Part shown: positions 1 to 7,531 of the stretch, piece by piece
Numbering within the stretch: position 1 is the first letter of the stretch
Layout: each line of letters starts with the position of its first letter
Source of the DNA: a virus
Strand: one strand, 5' to 3'
DNA: 22,817 nt
IMG/VR virus record: IMGVR_UViG_3300043313_000428
Span: 1-22,817 of that record
The notes under the pieces: generated by a model
What the model saw: only the letters and a program-made list of their open reading frames with translations
Databases searched by the model: none
What the model was told of the DNA's origin: nothing
Position numbers and translations under genes: made by a program

Positions 1-3000
1 TCAGGAGTACCAGGAGCGGCGGCCTTCTTAACCGGGGGTCGACGCATCTTCTTAAGGCGGTCGGCCAGTTCCTGCCACCGATGACCCTGCTCGACCAGCT
101 TCGCTGCGTCAGGTTCTGAACCTCCAGCTGCACGAAGAGTGGCCGCTCGGTATGCCGGACCACCAGCACCATTGGCACGACCCTCGACGTAACGACCTAC
201 CTCCGCTAGCGATGGCCTCTTCTCGTCATCGAGCATCTTCTGTACGGTGCCGAGGAGTTCCTCGTCTTCAGGTGTGAAGTCGATCCCGGAACCAACGATG
301 CGGGCATCGACCTTCTGCGGATCACTGAACGGCTTGATCTCTGGAGGTTTGGCCGGCTCTGCTTTCTTGACAGCCTTCTTGGTTGCCTTCTCAGCACGCT
401 TCTGGTCCACAATCTTGCGTGCCAGGTCAGTGACTATCTCTTCGTTGGTGTCACCCTTGACGTCAGCGAAACCGGCCTCTCTAGCCTGCCTCTTCAGTTC
501 TTCCGGAGCGGTATCCTGCAGTTCCTTAAAATGCTTCGGATCAAGCTCAAGTTTGATTTCTTTAACCGAAACAGGAGCCTCTTCGCTGAAGTGCTGGCGC
601 AGGAACTTGGAGGCCTTCTCCTGGGCGTCGATGCCCTCCTGGAGAACCTCAAGACGTTCCCTGGTGGCCCGACGCTTGATGGGTTCCATCGGCTCGCGGA
701 GGGTAGCCTCGTACTGACCAGCCTCGATCTTGTGGAAGGCGATCCGGTCTTCCAGGAAGGTGACAGCCTCGTCAGGCGACATCCGGCCAGCACGGAGATC
801 GGTGAAGGCCTTGTTCAGGTCAGCGTTCTGCTGTCCTTTCGGAGCATGGATCCCAGCATCGATCCAGGCCTTCTTAAACTCACTGGACCGCTCGTTGTCC
901 AGGGGAACGTTTGACTTCGGAGCCTCGGCGATCTTTATTCGCGGCTCAGCCTTCTTGGCCGGCGCCGGCTTCTCTGCCCCGATGACCTTCGCCTTGGTCA
1001 GCTGGATCTTCTCGCCGTCGTGCTCGAAGCTGTAGCCAGGACGGAGGACATCCACCTGATCCCCGGGGGCGATACCACCACCAGCGGCTTCGTGCTCAGA
1101 GCCTTTGAACCCCTGGGCTCCGGTGCTCGACCGCTGCAGGCCGAGCTTCTTCTCCGTCTTGGTCAGCTCAGCGTTGATCCTGGCGTGGTCACCAGACCGG
1201 ACCGCATCGAGGAGGTCAGGCTCATCACTGAGGATCTTGCCTGCCGCGTCGGCGCGGTGCTGGAAGACCGCCGGGTCGTCCTGGCCGTCATTGAGGAGCT
1301 GGTGGATCTGGCCCAGGACATCGGCCTTCTGCCGAGTATCGTCGATGACTTTCTGCCGAGCTCGGGCAGCATCTTCAGGGTTGGCTGGAGCGGCCTTCTT
1401 AGCCGGAGCGGCTTTCTTGGCTGGAGTAGCAGCTTTGGCCGCTTTCTTTGCGGCTATCCCCTCCATCCGGGCCTTGTGTCGAACCTCAGCTTCCTCGATG
1501 AGCTTGCGGTCCTCGGGAGAGACATCTTTGAGGACGTCTTCCCGTAGACCTGGGAACCGCTCGGTCTTCTGGAGGAGCATCGTGACTACTGCGTCCTCAG
1601 TGACGTTCGGCTTCCCAACCTTCAGTGGTGCGGCAGCCTTCTTGACTGCTGTGACTGAAGGTGCGGCAGCTTTGGCCACCTTGGCCGGCTCAGGCGTTGG
1701 TGCCTTACGACCCTCCAGGATCGCATCGACGAGGTCAGCCTTCAGGGGCCGAGCCTTGCCCACATGGATGTCATGGTCCTTGGCGTACTGCTTCAGGTCC
1801 GCGACGGTGGGGTTCTTGCCGATCAGCTCCTGTATGCGCTGCTCTTTGCCGAGTGGGGACCCAGCCTCTACCGGACCAGCCTTCTCGGCCTGCTGGATCG
1901 CAGCCTTGATCTTGTCCTTGGTCCACGAGCCACGAACGTCAGCCTGGACAGTCTTGGCGTGCTCCAGGAGTTGAGCCTTCGTCATCTTGTCGATGTCAGC
2001 GGCCCCACCCGCCTCTGGAGTAGGAGCGCCTGGTGCGGCGGCCTTCTTGACGGCAGCCTTACGAGGAGCCCGCGCCTTCTTCGCCTCAGGGCCAGCCTCG
2101 ATGATGTCCGCGACCTTGCGAAGGAAGTCATCGGCGGGAGTGCTGCGGTCTTTGGCCAGATCCCGGAGCTGTTGGGCACCCTCCTGCTTGCTGATCTCCT
2201 TCTTACGTACCTGCTCCGCCGTCATGTCGAGCATGGTCTTGTGGAGATCAGGCAACGACGGGTTATCCCCGGTGGCATCCTTCCACCGCTGAATCTGGTC
2301 GTCGTTCAGCTTGTCGTCGGTGATGTTGGCCGGGACCTGGGCGATGGCGGCACCAGGTGGCAGTTCCTTGGCCCCCGCCTTCTTCGCGACTGTCTTCTTC
2401 GGCGCGGCGGCCTTAACCGCTGGTGCGGCAGCCTTCTTAACCGCCGGCTCTGCGGTCCTCTTCATCACCGCAGGGGGTGCGGTCTTCTTAGCGAAAGACT
2501 GTTCTCCGACTGCGACCCTGCCTGGACCTGGAGTTGCGGTCTTCTCAGCTGTTGACGGTGCCACCTTCTTCACGGCAGGTGCGGACGGTGCCTTCCCGGC
2601 GGCCTTCTTTGCGATAGCCCCGGTTACCTGCGCCTTCTCCAGCACCACCTGGTTGTCTACGGCATTGGGGCCGGGACCGTTGGGGTGGTACACCACTGCT
2701 GGCCGGATGACCTGAACCTTCCCACTCTCCGGGATGTCTCCCACCGGATCCATGAGGGTCTCGTCGAACTGCACCACCTTCCCGGCGCGCTGCTCCCGGT
2801 GAGTGAGCTTGCCTTCCCGTGGACCTCCAACCAGCTCGATATTGGACTGGTCCAGGGAACGGGCCATCCGCTGCTTACCCAGGGTCGGCTTGTCTGCCTC
2901 GAACGCCTCAGCGACCCGTTCAAGCTCATGCCGTACGCGGTCTTTCTGATCCTTATGGACCTCATCCATAGAGGGGTGACTGGCCCAGGCCCGGATGTGC

Positions 3001-4187
3001 TCAGCGATGGTCTTATTGTCGGCACCCTTGTGGACCAGCTCAGCCAGCTCCGCACCAGCGTTGCCTTGAGGGACCCGGTCAGCGATGGCCTGGAACCGGG
3101 CCCGGGCCTCGCGCCGGCCCCGGAGCTTGGCCACATCCGCGTCTTCGGGAGATGGCCCCACACCAGGGACCTGGGGAGTTGGTGGCGCCGGGGCAGCCTC
3201 CGGTACGTTGCCCTGGGGGGCCGGAGGTGCTCCAGCAGGCGCAGGTGCTGCCGGCCCCCCTCCAATAGACTCAGCCGCCACCGGTTCGTTGCGGGGCTGG
3301 GTGCCATCGGGGAGGGTCTGCTGGGCCTGCGGGGTGTTGTCGGCCTGAGGCTGGCCACCGTCACCCACTGGCGTCGGAGCCGCTGACGGCTGATCGCCTT
3401 CAGCCTTCATCGACTTGGCCTGGCCACGCTGGGCCTCTTGTACGACGCTCTCTCGGTTCTTGGGCCGCCCTGCCCCTACGTGCCCACCAAGAGGTTGCGG
3501 AGTCTGACCGGCGGTGTGAGGCTCAGCCACGGCCAGGACGTAGAAGCCACCACGGCCATCCTCTTTGACCTTGGTGATCCGGTATGGCTGGTCCCGCTGC
3601 AGGTACATGGTCCGGTCGTTGCCACCCTGACCGGGGATGGTGGCCTTGGTGCCTTTCGGTACAGCAATGGACATGGTGATCTGGCCGGAGCCACCACCGA
3701 GGGGGGTGCCCAGGTTGACAGCCGAGTACCCACGGTCCGCAATGAGCTTCCCGGTGAAGTCAGTCAGACCACCGTCTTCGGCGTGCATCGTCTCGGGGGT
3801 GAGACCGAACGCATCGGGGCCAACGACACGGGACACGATGACATCGTCAGGTAGGTCAACGGCATGACTGTCCATCATGGCCACGAACTTCTTCGTCGAC
3901 GGCTCATCGATGATGCCGTCACGTAGATCTTCTTCAGCCGGTCCGTAGTCTGCGTGGAGACGGGCCAGCTCACCAAGACTCAGACGCTTTTTGGTGGCCA
4001 GGTTCTGGTTGTATTGAGAAGCCTGGTTGTCGGACTGAAAGGTACGTGGCCGGAAGCCAGCCAGGAATGAGGTGATCCGGTTGACCACCCCTTCTGGCAT
4101 CTTCCATTTCGTACGGAAGCGACCATGCTTGTCACGAGGGTGGAGTAGTTCCTCCCTCGTTCCCCATGCGTCACCGATACCGGCCAC
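1..4187 (-). CDS. Giant phage head-associated protein, ART-like N-terminus, SAP/HeH-like modules (partial)
   Basis: The frame stays open from a GTG at 4187 to the left edge, giving at least 1395 residues with the C-terminus missing. AGGGA lies 6 nt before the GTG, and the upstream protease gene stops only 9 nt away, so the two are probably co-translated. Residues about 15-25 carry HPRDKHGRF, a motif common after MuF genes. Residues about 60-215 resemble an ADP-ribosyltransferase fold: R120 in VIVSRVVGPDAFG, GYSAVNLGTPLGG at 153-165, IAVPKGTKA, then NDRTMYLQRD around 190-199. The S and E of the R-S-E triad appear replaced (see findings). Residues about 235-350 are Pro/Ala/Gln-rich. From about 525 on, Lys-Ala-Pro linkers (for example VKKAAAPAVKAAAPKK) separate helical modules. 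SAP/HeH/Rho-N-like modules fall near 731-770, 794-830 and 1225-1256. Function is inferred: a minor capsid or ejected protein. The open frame and position are seen directly; the domain names come from memory of the families. Confidence 0.85.
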   Translation of the reverse strand, partial: MAGIGDAWGTREELLHPRDKHGRFRTKWKMPEGVVNRITSFLAGFRPRTFQSDNQASQYNQNLATKKRLSLGELARLHADYGPAEEDLRDGIIDEPSTKKFVAMMDSHAVDLPDDVIVSRVVGPDAFGLTPETMHAEDGGLTDFTGKLIADRGYSAVNLGTPLGGGSGQITMSIAVPKGTKATIPGQGGNDRTMYLQRDQPYRITKVKEDGRGGFYVLAVAEPHTAGQTPQPLGGHVGAGRPKNRESVVQEAQRGQAKSMKAEGDQPSAAPTPVGDGGQPQADNTPQAQQTLPDGTQPRNEPVAAESIGGGPAAPAPAGAPPAPQGNVPEAAPAPPTPQVPGVGPSPEDADVAKLRGRREARARFQAIADRVPQGNAGAELAELVHKGADNKTIAEHIRAWASHPSMDEVHKDQKDRVRHELERVAEAFEADKPTLGKQRMARSLDQSNIELVGGPREGKLTHREQRAGKVVQFDETLMDPVGDIPESGKVQVIRPAVVYHPNGPGPNAVDNQVVLEKAQVTGAIAKKAAGKAPSAPAVKKVAPSTAEKTATPGPGRVAVGEQSFAKKTAPPAVMKRTAEPAVKKAAAPAVKAAAPKKTVAKKAGAKELPPGAAIAQVPANITDDKLNDDQIQRWKDATGDNPSLPDLHKTMLDMTAEQVRKKEISKQEGAQQLRDLAKDRSTPADDFLRKVADIIEAGPEAKKARAPRKAAVKKAAAPGAPTPEAGGAADIDKMTKAQLLEHAKTVQADVRGSWTKDKIKAAIQQAEKAGPVEAGSPLGKEQRIQELIGKNPTVADLKQYAKDHDIHVGKARPLKADLVDAILEGRKAPTPEPAKVAKAAAPSVTAVKKAAAPLKVGKPNVTEDAVVTMLLQKTERFPGLREDVLKDVSPEDRKLIEEAEVRHKARMEGIAAKKAAKAATPAKKAAPAKKAAPANPEDAARARQKVIDDTRQKADVLGQIHQLLNDGQDDPAVFQHRADAAGKILSDEPDLLDAVRSGDHARINAELTKTEKKLGLQRSSTGAQGFKGSEHEAAGGGIAPGDQVDVLRPGYSFEHDGEKIQLTKAKVIGAEKPAPAKKAEPRIKIAEAPKSNVPLDNERSSEFKKAWIDAGIHAPKGQQNADLNKAFTDLRAGRMSPDEAVTFLEDRIAFHKIEAGQYEATLREPMEPIKRRATRERLEVLQEGIDAQEKASKFLRQHFSEEAPVSVKEIKLELDPKHFKELQDTAPEELKRQAREAGFADVKGDTNEEIVTDLARKIVDQKRAEKATKKAVKKAEPAKPPEIKPFSDPQKVDARIVGSGIDFTPEDEELLGTVQKMLDDEKRPSLAEVGRYVEGRANGAGGPAYRAATLRAAGGSEPDAAKLVEQGHRWQELADRLKKMRRPPVKKAAAPGTP
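13..2438. repeat. Dispersed 17-bp coding repeats
   Basis: GG(T/A)GCGGC(A/G)GCCTTCTT occurs at 13-29, 1627-1643, 2032-2048 and 2422-2438, with shorter relatives around 1390-1430. On the coding (minus) strand these encode KKAAAP in the linkers of the giant protein. They are in-frame low-complexity coding repeats and could recombine to change the number of modules. Confidence 0.7.
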
Positions 4188-4196
4188 GTGTCATCC

Positions 4197-6803
4197 CTAC
4201 TGCGTCGGTGGTGGAGCGGCGGCTGGCGCTGGTGCGGCAGGAGCAGCAGGGGCCGGCGCGGTGACGGGAGCCTCAGTGGCTGGCTGTACCGGCTCGGTGC
4301 CGGCCTCAGGGACCACCGCGAACCGGGCATTCATCTGCTCAGCCAGCGCTACGGCGGTGGGGTCTTCGGCCGGTTGGGCTGCCATGGCCGGTGCGGCGGC
4401 TCCTGAGACTGGCGGAGCAGCTGGAACTAGAGCAACCGCCGCAGCGGCAGGCGCTGGTGTAGGTGCGGGAGCGGCAGCAGGGTCCATGGCGAATAGCCGC
4501 TGGAGTCGGTCTGCCCGGGTTCGGGACGCATAGATCTCCTCATCTTCCAGCAGCTCCGAAAGACGCTGGGCCCGGTCGTTGTTCTCGTACTCCTCCACTG
4601 CCCGAGCCACGGCCGCCACAATCCCGGTCGGTGGAGGCTCGACCGGGGCAGTGAAGACCTCGTCCGGGTCGTCATCCCACACCGACCCAGCCGCCACCAG
4701 GGCCAGGCGCTCCTCGTTCTCCATTGCATACACCGGGAACGCGGGGGCGTTGACAGCCAGGGCGGCGGTCAGCTCCAGGGAGCCCTTCTCCCGACGCCAG
4801 TCCCCTGATAGTGGCGAGCGACGCAGCTTGGCCACTCTCTTCTTGGTGGCCTCCGGGACCACGGAGCCGGCCACCCAGATGCCGAACTGGTCTTCCCCGG
4901 CCCGGACCACTGCGATCTCGTCCCCGGTGTTGTCGTAGTGAAGGGCCGCCGCCGCATACCCGAGGTTGATCGAGGCGTGGCGCGTGTCCTGGACGATCTT
5001 GCCAACGTCGATGAGGTCACCCTCAGCGGTGTATACAGCACCCAGGTGGAACGGTGCGTAGTCCTGCTCCGAGTGCGGGGCCATCACACACTCCCGCATG
5101 GTGACGTCGCGGTGGCACTCGTTCCAGGCCGCCAGGTGGCCGTAGACGCGACCCTCTTCGGTGACGGTGAGTTTGGTCTTGCGGTCCAGGCCAGGGTCGC
5201 TGAACCAAGCGGCTGGAGGCTCCAGCGGGTAGCCCTCACCGGTGGTGGCGTACTCGATGGATGCCTGGGGGTTTTCGGTGCCCTGGATCTCCACACCGTT
5301 CTTCTTGGCAGCAGCCATGATCCGAGCCTTTATCTTGGCGAGCTGGGTCGAGTCGTACTCCCCAGCGTTCTTCGGGACATTGATGTACGCCCACGCCGCC
5401 CGGATGTGCTCTGGCGTGTCGATGGGGTAGCGCTTCTTGCTGTCTCGGTAGCCCGGGTCCGCGTAGGCCACGTCCCCGTACGGCTCCTGTGTCGCCATAG
5501 CGAGCTGTACTCCCTCCTGTGCGGACCGGTCCCACGGGGCCCGGATAGTGCTGTCACCGTATGCGGTGGCCATCTCCGGGTAAATAGAGGAGATGACGTT
5601 CCGCAGTTCCCCCCGGTCCTTTTCGTCGATGCCAGGGAGACCACCGTGGGCACCAGAAAGCAGCGCCGCCGCCGCATAGATGGCGTGGTACACCATCGTG
5701 AGGCGGCCGTTGATGACGTCCCCTACCGGTAGCCGATACGAGGTCGGGTCTGTCGCCGAGAGCTGGGGGTTGTACCACATGAAGGCCCGGCGAAGCTTAT
5801 TGACATCCGGACCTTGTCCACCCGCATTGGCCCAGGCAGCGATCCTTTTGACCGCGTCATCATTGTCGAAAAGCGCGTCACGAGGAGCGAGGGGTAGTCC
5901 GCGCCACCCCGTGGAGTTAACCGCGAACGTCTCTGTCTCCGCACCCAGTGCCATGTAGCCACCCAGGGGCTTGCTTCCTCCGGCGGAACCCGCACAGCCA
6001 CAGTCGTCATCGGTTGGGAGGGCCATATCCGGGTCGTCATCAGGCCAGTCTCCATCGTTGTTGAACACGGTCTGGCGCAGGGCCGCGAACGCTGGGATCG
6101 ACACCAGGGTGGCGCCACCGATGGCGTACAGGGTCATGTGCTCGAAGCCGGTCTCGGGGTTGACCGTGACGTTGACCTTGCCACCGGGGTCCAGGGACGG
6201 CCCGGCCACACCACCTTCAGCCAGGATCCTGGCCTTCTTGGCGTCGTTGAAGGTCTCTTCGTCGAGATAGTCTCCCCACCCCCAGGCATAGTCCTGGCCG
6301 GTGTGGTCTGGTCCGTAGGTCAGGCCGAGGATCCGCCCCACGGTGACCGCCCCGTCGTGGCCCTGACCGGTCTTCTCCCGCCAGTCCAGGGGCAACGGCA
6401 GCATTCGATGGGTGAGGGCTCCAGGCTCGAACACCCGGGTGCGGCGCGGCTCCCCAGTCGGTTTCCCAATCGGTGCTAGCGGTCCGGCCCACAGGTACGC
6501 ACCCAGATATGGCTGCTTGTCGATGAGTTCCTGGGCAGCGGTCAGAGCCTCCAGCTCATCAGTGGCCACCATCGAGGCGGTCAGGCTGTGCCCGTGACCT
6601 TTGCCGGGGGGGGCCCCGACTGCCTTCTGGTGCAGGATGTTGCACAGACCCTGTGGGTTCTTGGGGAAGTACTTGCGGAGGTTGCGCACGCACCGATCGA
6701 AGTCGTGGGGCAGACCCCACCGAATCTTGGCAGCACCTTTACCGGCCAACCAGTAACGTTGGAGCTGGAGCGGCATGCCCCGCCCGGGGTTCGGATCGAC
6801 CAT
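4197..6803 (-). CDS. Capsid maturation protease, two-module
   Basis: An 868-residue protein in the prohead protease slot between MuF and the giant protein. I start it at ATG 6803, which overlaps the MuF stop as TAATG and follows a GAGGAGGGG ribosome site; a start 12 codons upstream is open but would sit inside the MuF gene. The N-terminus has YWLAGKGAAKIRWG and YFPKNPQGLC, then GHDGAVTVGRI near 148 and LYAIGGATLVSIPAFA, all typical of actinophage capsid proteases. Residues about 285-420 match the helical follow-on region (GWRGLPLAPRD, AAALLSGAHGGLPGID). About 440-510 looks like DUF6582 (KRYPIDTPEHIRAAWAYI). A second protease-like module spans about 530-690 (PPAAWFSDPGLD, GRVYGHLAAWNECH, LHYDNTGDE, GIWVAGSVVPE, LSGDWRREKG, LAVNAPAFPV). 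The last 130 residues are Ala/Pro-rich and could act as scaffold. Which module cleaves is not shown. Confidence 0.85.
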   Translation of the reverse strand: MVDPNPGRGMPLQLQRYWLAGKGAAKIRWGLPHDFDRCVRNLRKYFPKNPQGLCNILHQKAVGAPPGKGHGHSLTASMVATDELEALTAAQELIDKQPYLGAYLWAGPLAPIGKPTGEPRRTRVFEPGALTHRMLPLPLDWREKTGQGHDGAVTVGRILGLTYGPDHTGQDYAWGWGDYLDEETFNDAKKARILAEGGVAGPSLDPGGKVNVTVNPETGFEHMTLYAIGGATLVSIPAFAALRQTVFNNDGDWPDDDPDMALPTDDDCGCAGSAGGSKPLGGYMALGAETETFAVNSTGWRGLPLAPRDALFDNDDAVKRIAAWANAGGQGPDVNKLRRAFMWYNPQLSATDPTSYRLPVGDVINGRLTMVYHAIYAAAALLSGAHGGLPGIDEKDRGELRNVISSIYPEMATAYGDSTIRAPWDRSAQEGVQLAMATQEPYGDVAYADPGYRDSKKRYPIDTPEHIRAAWAYINVPKNAGEYDSTQLAKIKARIMAAAKKNGVEIQGTENPQASIEYATTGEGYPLEPPAAWFSDPGLDRKTKLTVTEEGRVYGHLAAWNECHRDVTMRECVMAPHSEQDYAPFHLGAVYTAEGDLIDVGKIVQDTRHASINLGYAAAALHYDNTGDEIAVVRAGEDQFGIWVAGSVVPEATKKRVAKLRRSPLSGDWRREKGSLELTAALAVNAPAFPVYAMENEERLALVAAGSVWDDDPDEVFTAPVEPPPTGIVAAVARAVEEYENNDRAQRLSELLEDEEIYASRTRADRLQRLFAMDPAAAPAPTPAPAAAAVALVPAAPPVSGAAAPAMAAQPAEDPTAVALAEQMNARFAVVPEAGTEPVQPATEAPVTAPAPAAPAAPAPAAAPPPTQ

Positions 6804-7531
6804 TAGCGCCCCTCCTCGTTTCTGATGGCCACATCGCACCGACAGCCGATGACATTGTCTGGGCTCCCGCTCGGGTCTCCCGGGAACATGAGCGGCTCAT
6901 CGCAGACCTGGAACGGCATAAAGATGGGGACGGTCTGGTTGTTGGCAGCCTGGTGACATGGACGTACACGCTGATCTTGCTCCGTACGCCAGGTCTTGTT
7001 CAAGACCCTTCCGGTGATTCGAGACTGTTCGATACCGGCGGCCATAGTCCCGGCCCCATAGGCTCGGGTTACCTCAGTGACAGCGATGGTGTGCGCCCGT
7101 CCCGGCCACCGATCGCTACCCGTGTAGGACAAGACACGATCGACTCTGTCAGCGAGCTGATCTAGAGACTCACCAGCGTTGATACCGTCGGTCAGCTCAG
7201 CAAAGATCAGGTTGGCCACTTCATCCGGGATCCGCACCAACAGGTTCCGGACGTCAGCCAGGTAGGCCACGACGAAGGCATGCCGGGACACTGGCGGCAC
7301 ATCGGTGGCCTCCGACCAGGCGCCCAGCGCAATCTCCCCGATGGTGGTGAGGATCGTGTCCACCTCCCGGTCCCACATCGGCTGCGTGGCGTAGACAGCG
7401 GTCGGGTCAGGGACCATCTTGTGACTGCGGAACGGGGCCATCACCGCCTCCCGGGCACGGTCAAGCCACCGCCGGAGTGCGCTCGATACGACGCTTTCCA
7501 GGCGGGACTCATCGGATGCCCTACTCCCCAT
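6803..7531 (-). CDS. MuF-type phage head morphogenesis protein
   Basis: A 242-residue protein of the SPP1 gp7/Mu gpF class, which joins portal and capsid during head assembly and is often packaged as a minor capsid protein. The start ATG at 7531 lies inside the last codons of the portal gene (11 bp overlap); a longer frame upstream only shadows the portal. The body is helical, with the conserved stretch HTIAVTEVTRAYGAGT followed by WRTEQDQRVRPCHQAANN and the family-ending NVIGCRCDV close to the C-terminus. It ends in a TAATG overlap with the protease gene, so translation is coupled. No toxin domain is fused here; the ART-like domain that some phages attach to MuF proteins is instead in the giant protein two genes downstream. 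Confidence 0.9.
   Translation of the reverse strand: MGSRASDESRLESVVSSALRRWLDRAREAVMAPFRSHKMVPDPTAVYATQPMWDREVDTILTTIGEIALGAWSEATDVPPVSRHAFVVAYLADVRNLLVRIPDEVANLIFAELTDGINAGESLDQLADRVDRVLSYTGSDRWPGRAHTIAVTEVTRAYGAGTMAAGIEQSRITGRVLNKTWRTEQDQRVRPCHQAANNQTVPIFMPFQVCDEPLMFPGDPSGSPDNVIGCRCDVAIRNEEGR

Noticed and set aside
13-2438. CRISPR-like spaced repeats in the left arm
   Set aside because: The spacing is irregular, copies are in frame, and they encode the KKAAAP linkers of a protein.
1020-3854. Long plus-strand frames opposite the giant protein (for example 1105-1974, 1764-2555, 2685-3386)
   Set aside because: They are antisense to a continuous minus-strand frame with coherent protein modules and show no ribosome sites or family likeness; their Ser/Ala/Leu-rich content reflects the complement of Lys-Ala-Pro codons.
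4938-5732. Plus-strand 264-codon frame
   Set aside because: Antisense to the capsid protease; no ribosome site and no recognisable motif.
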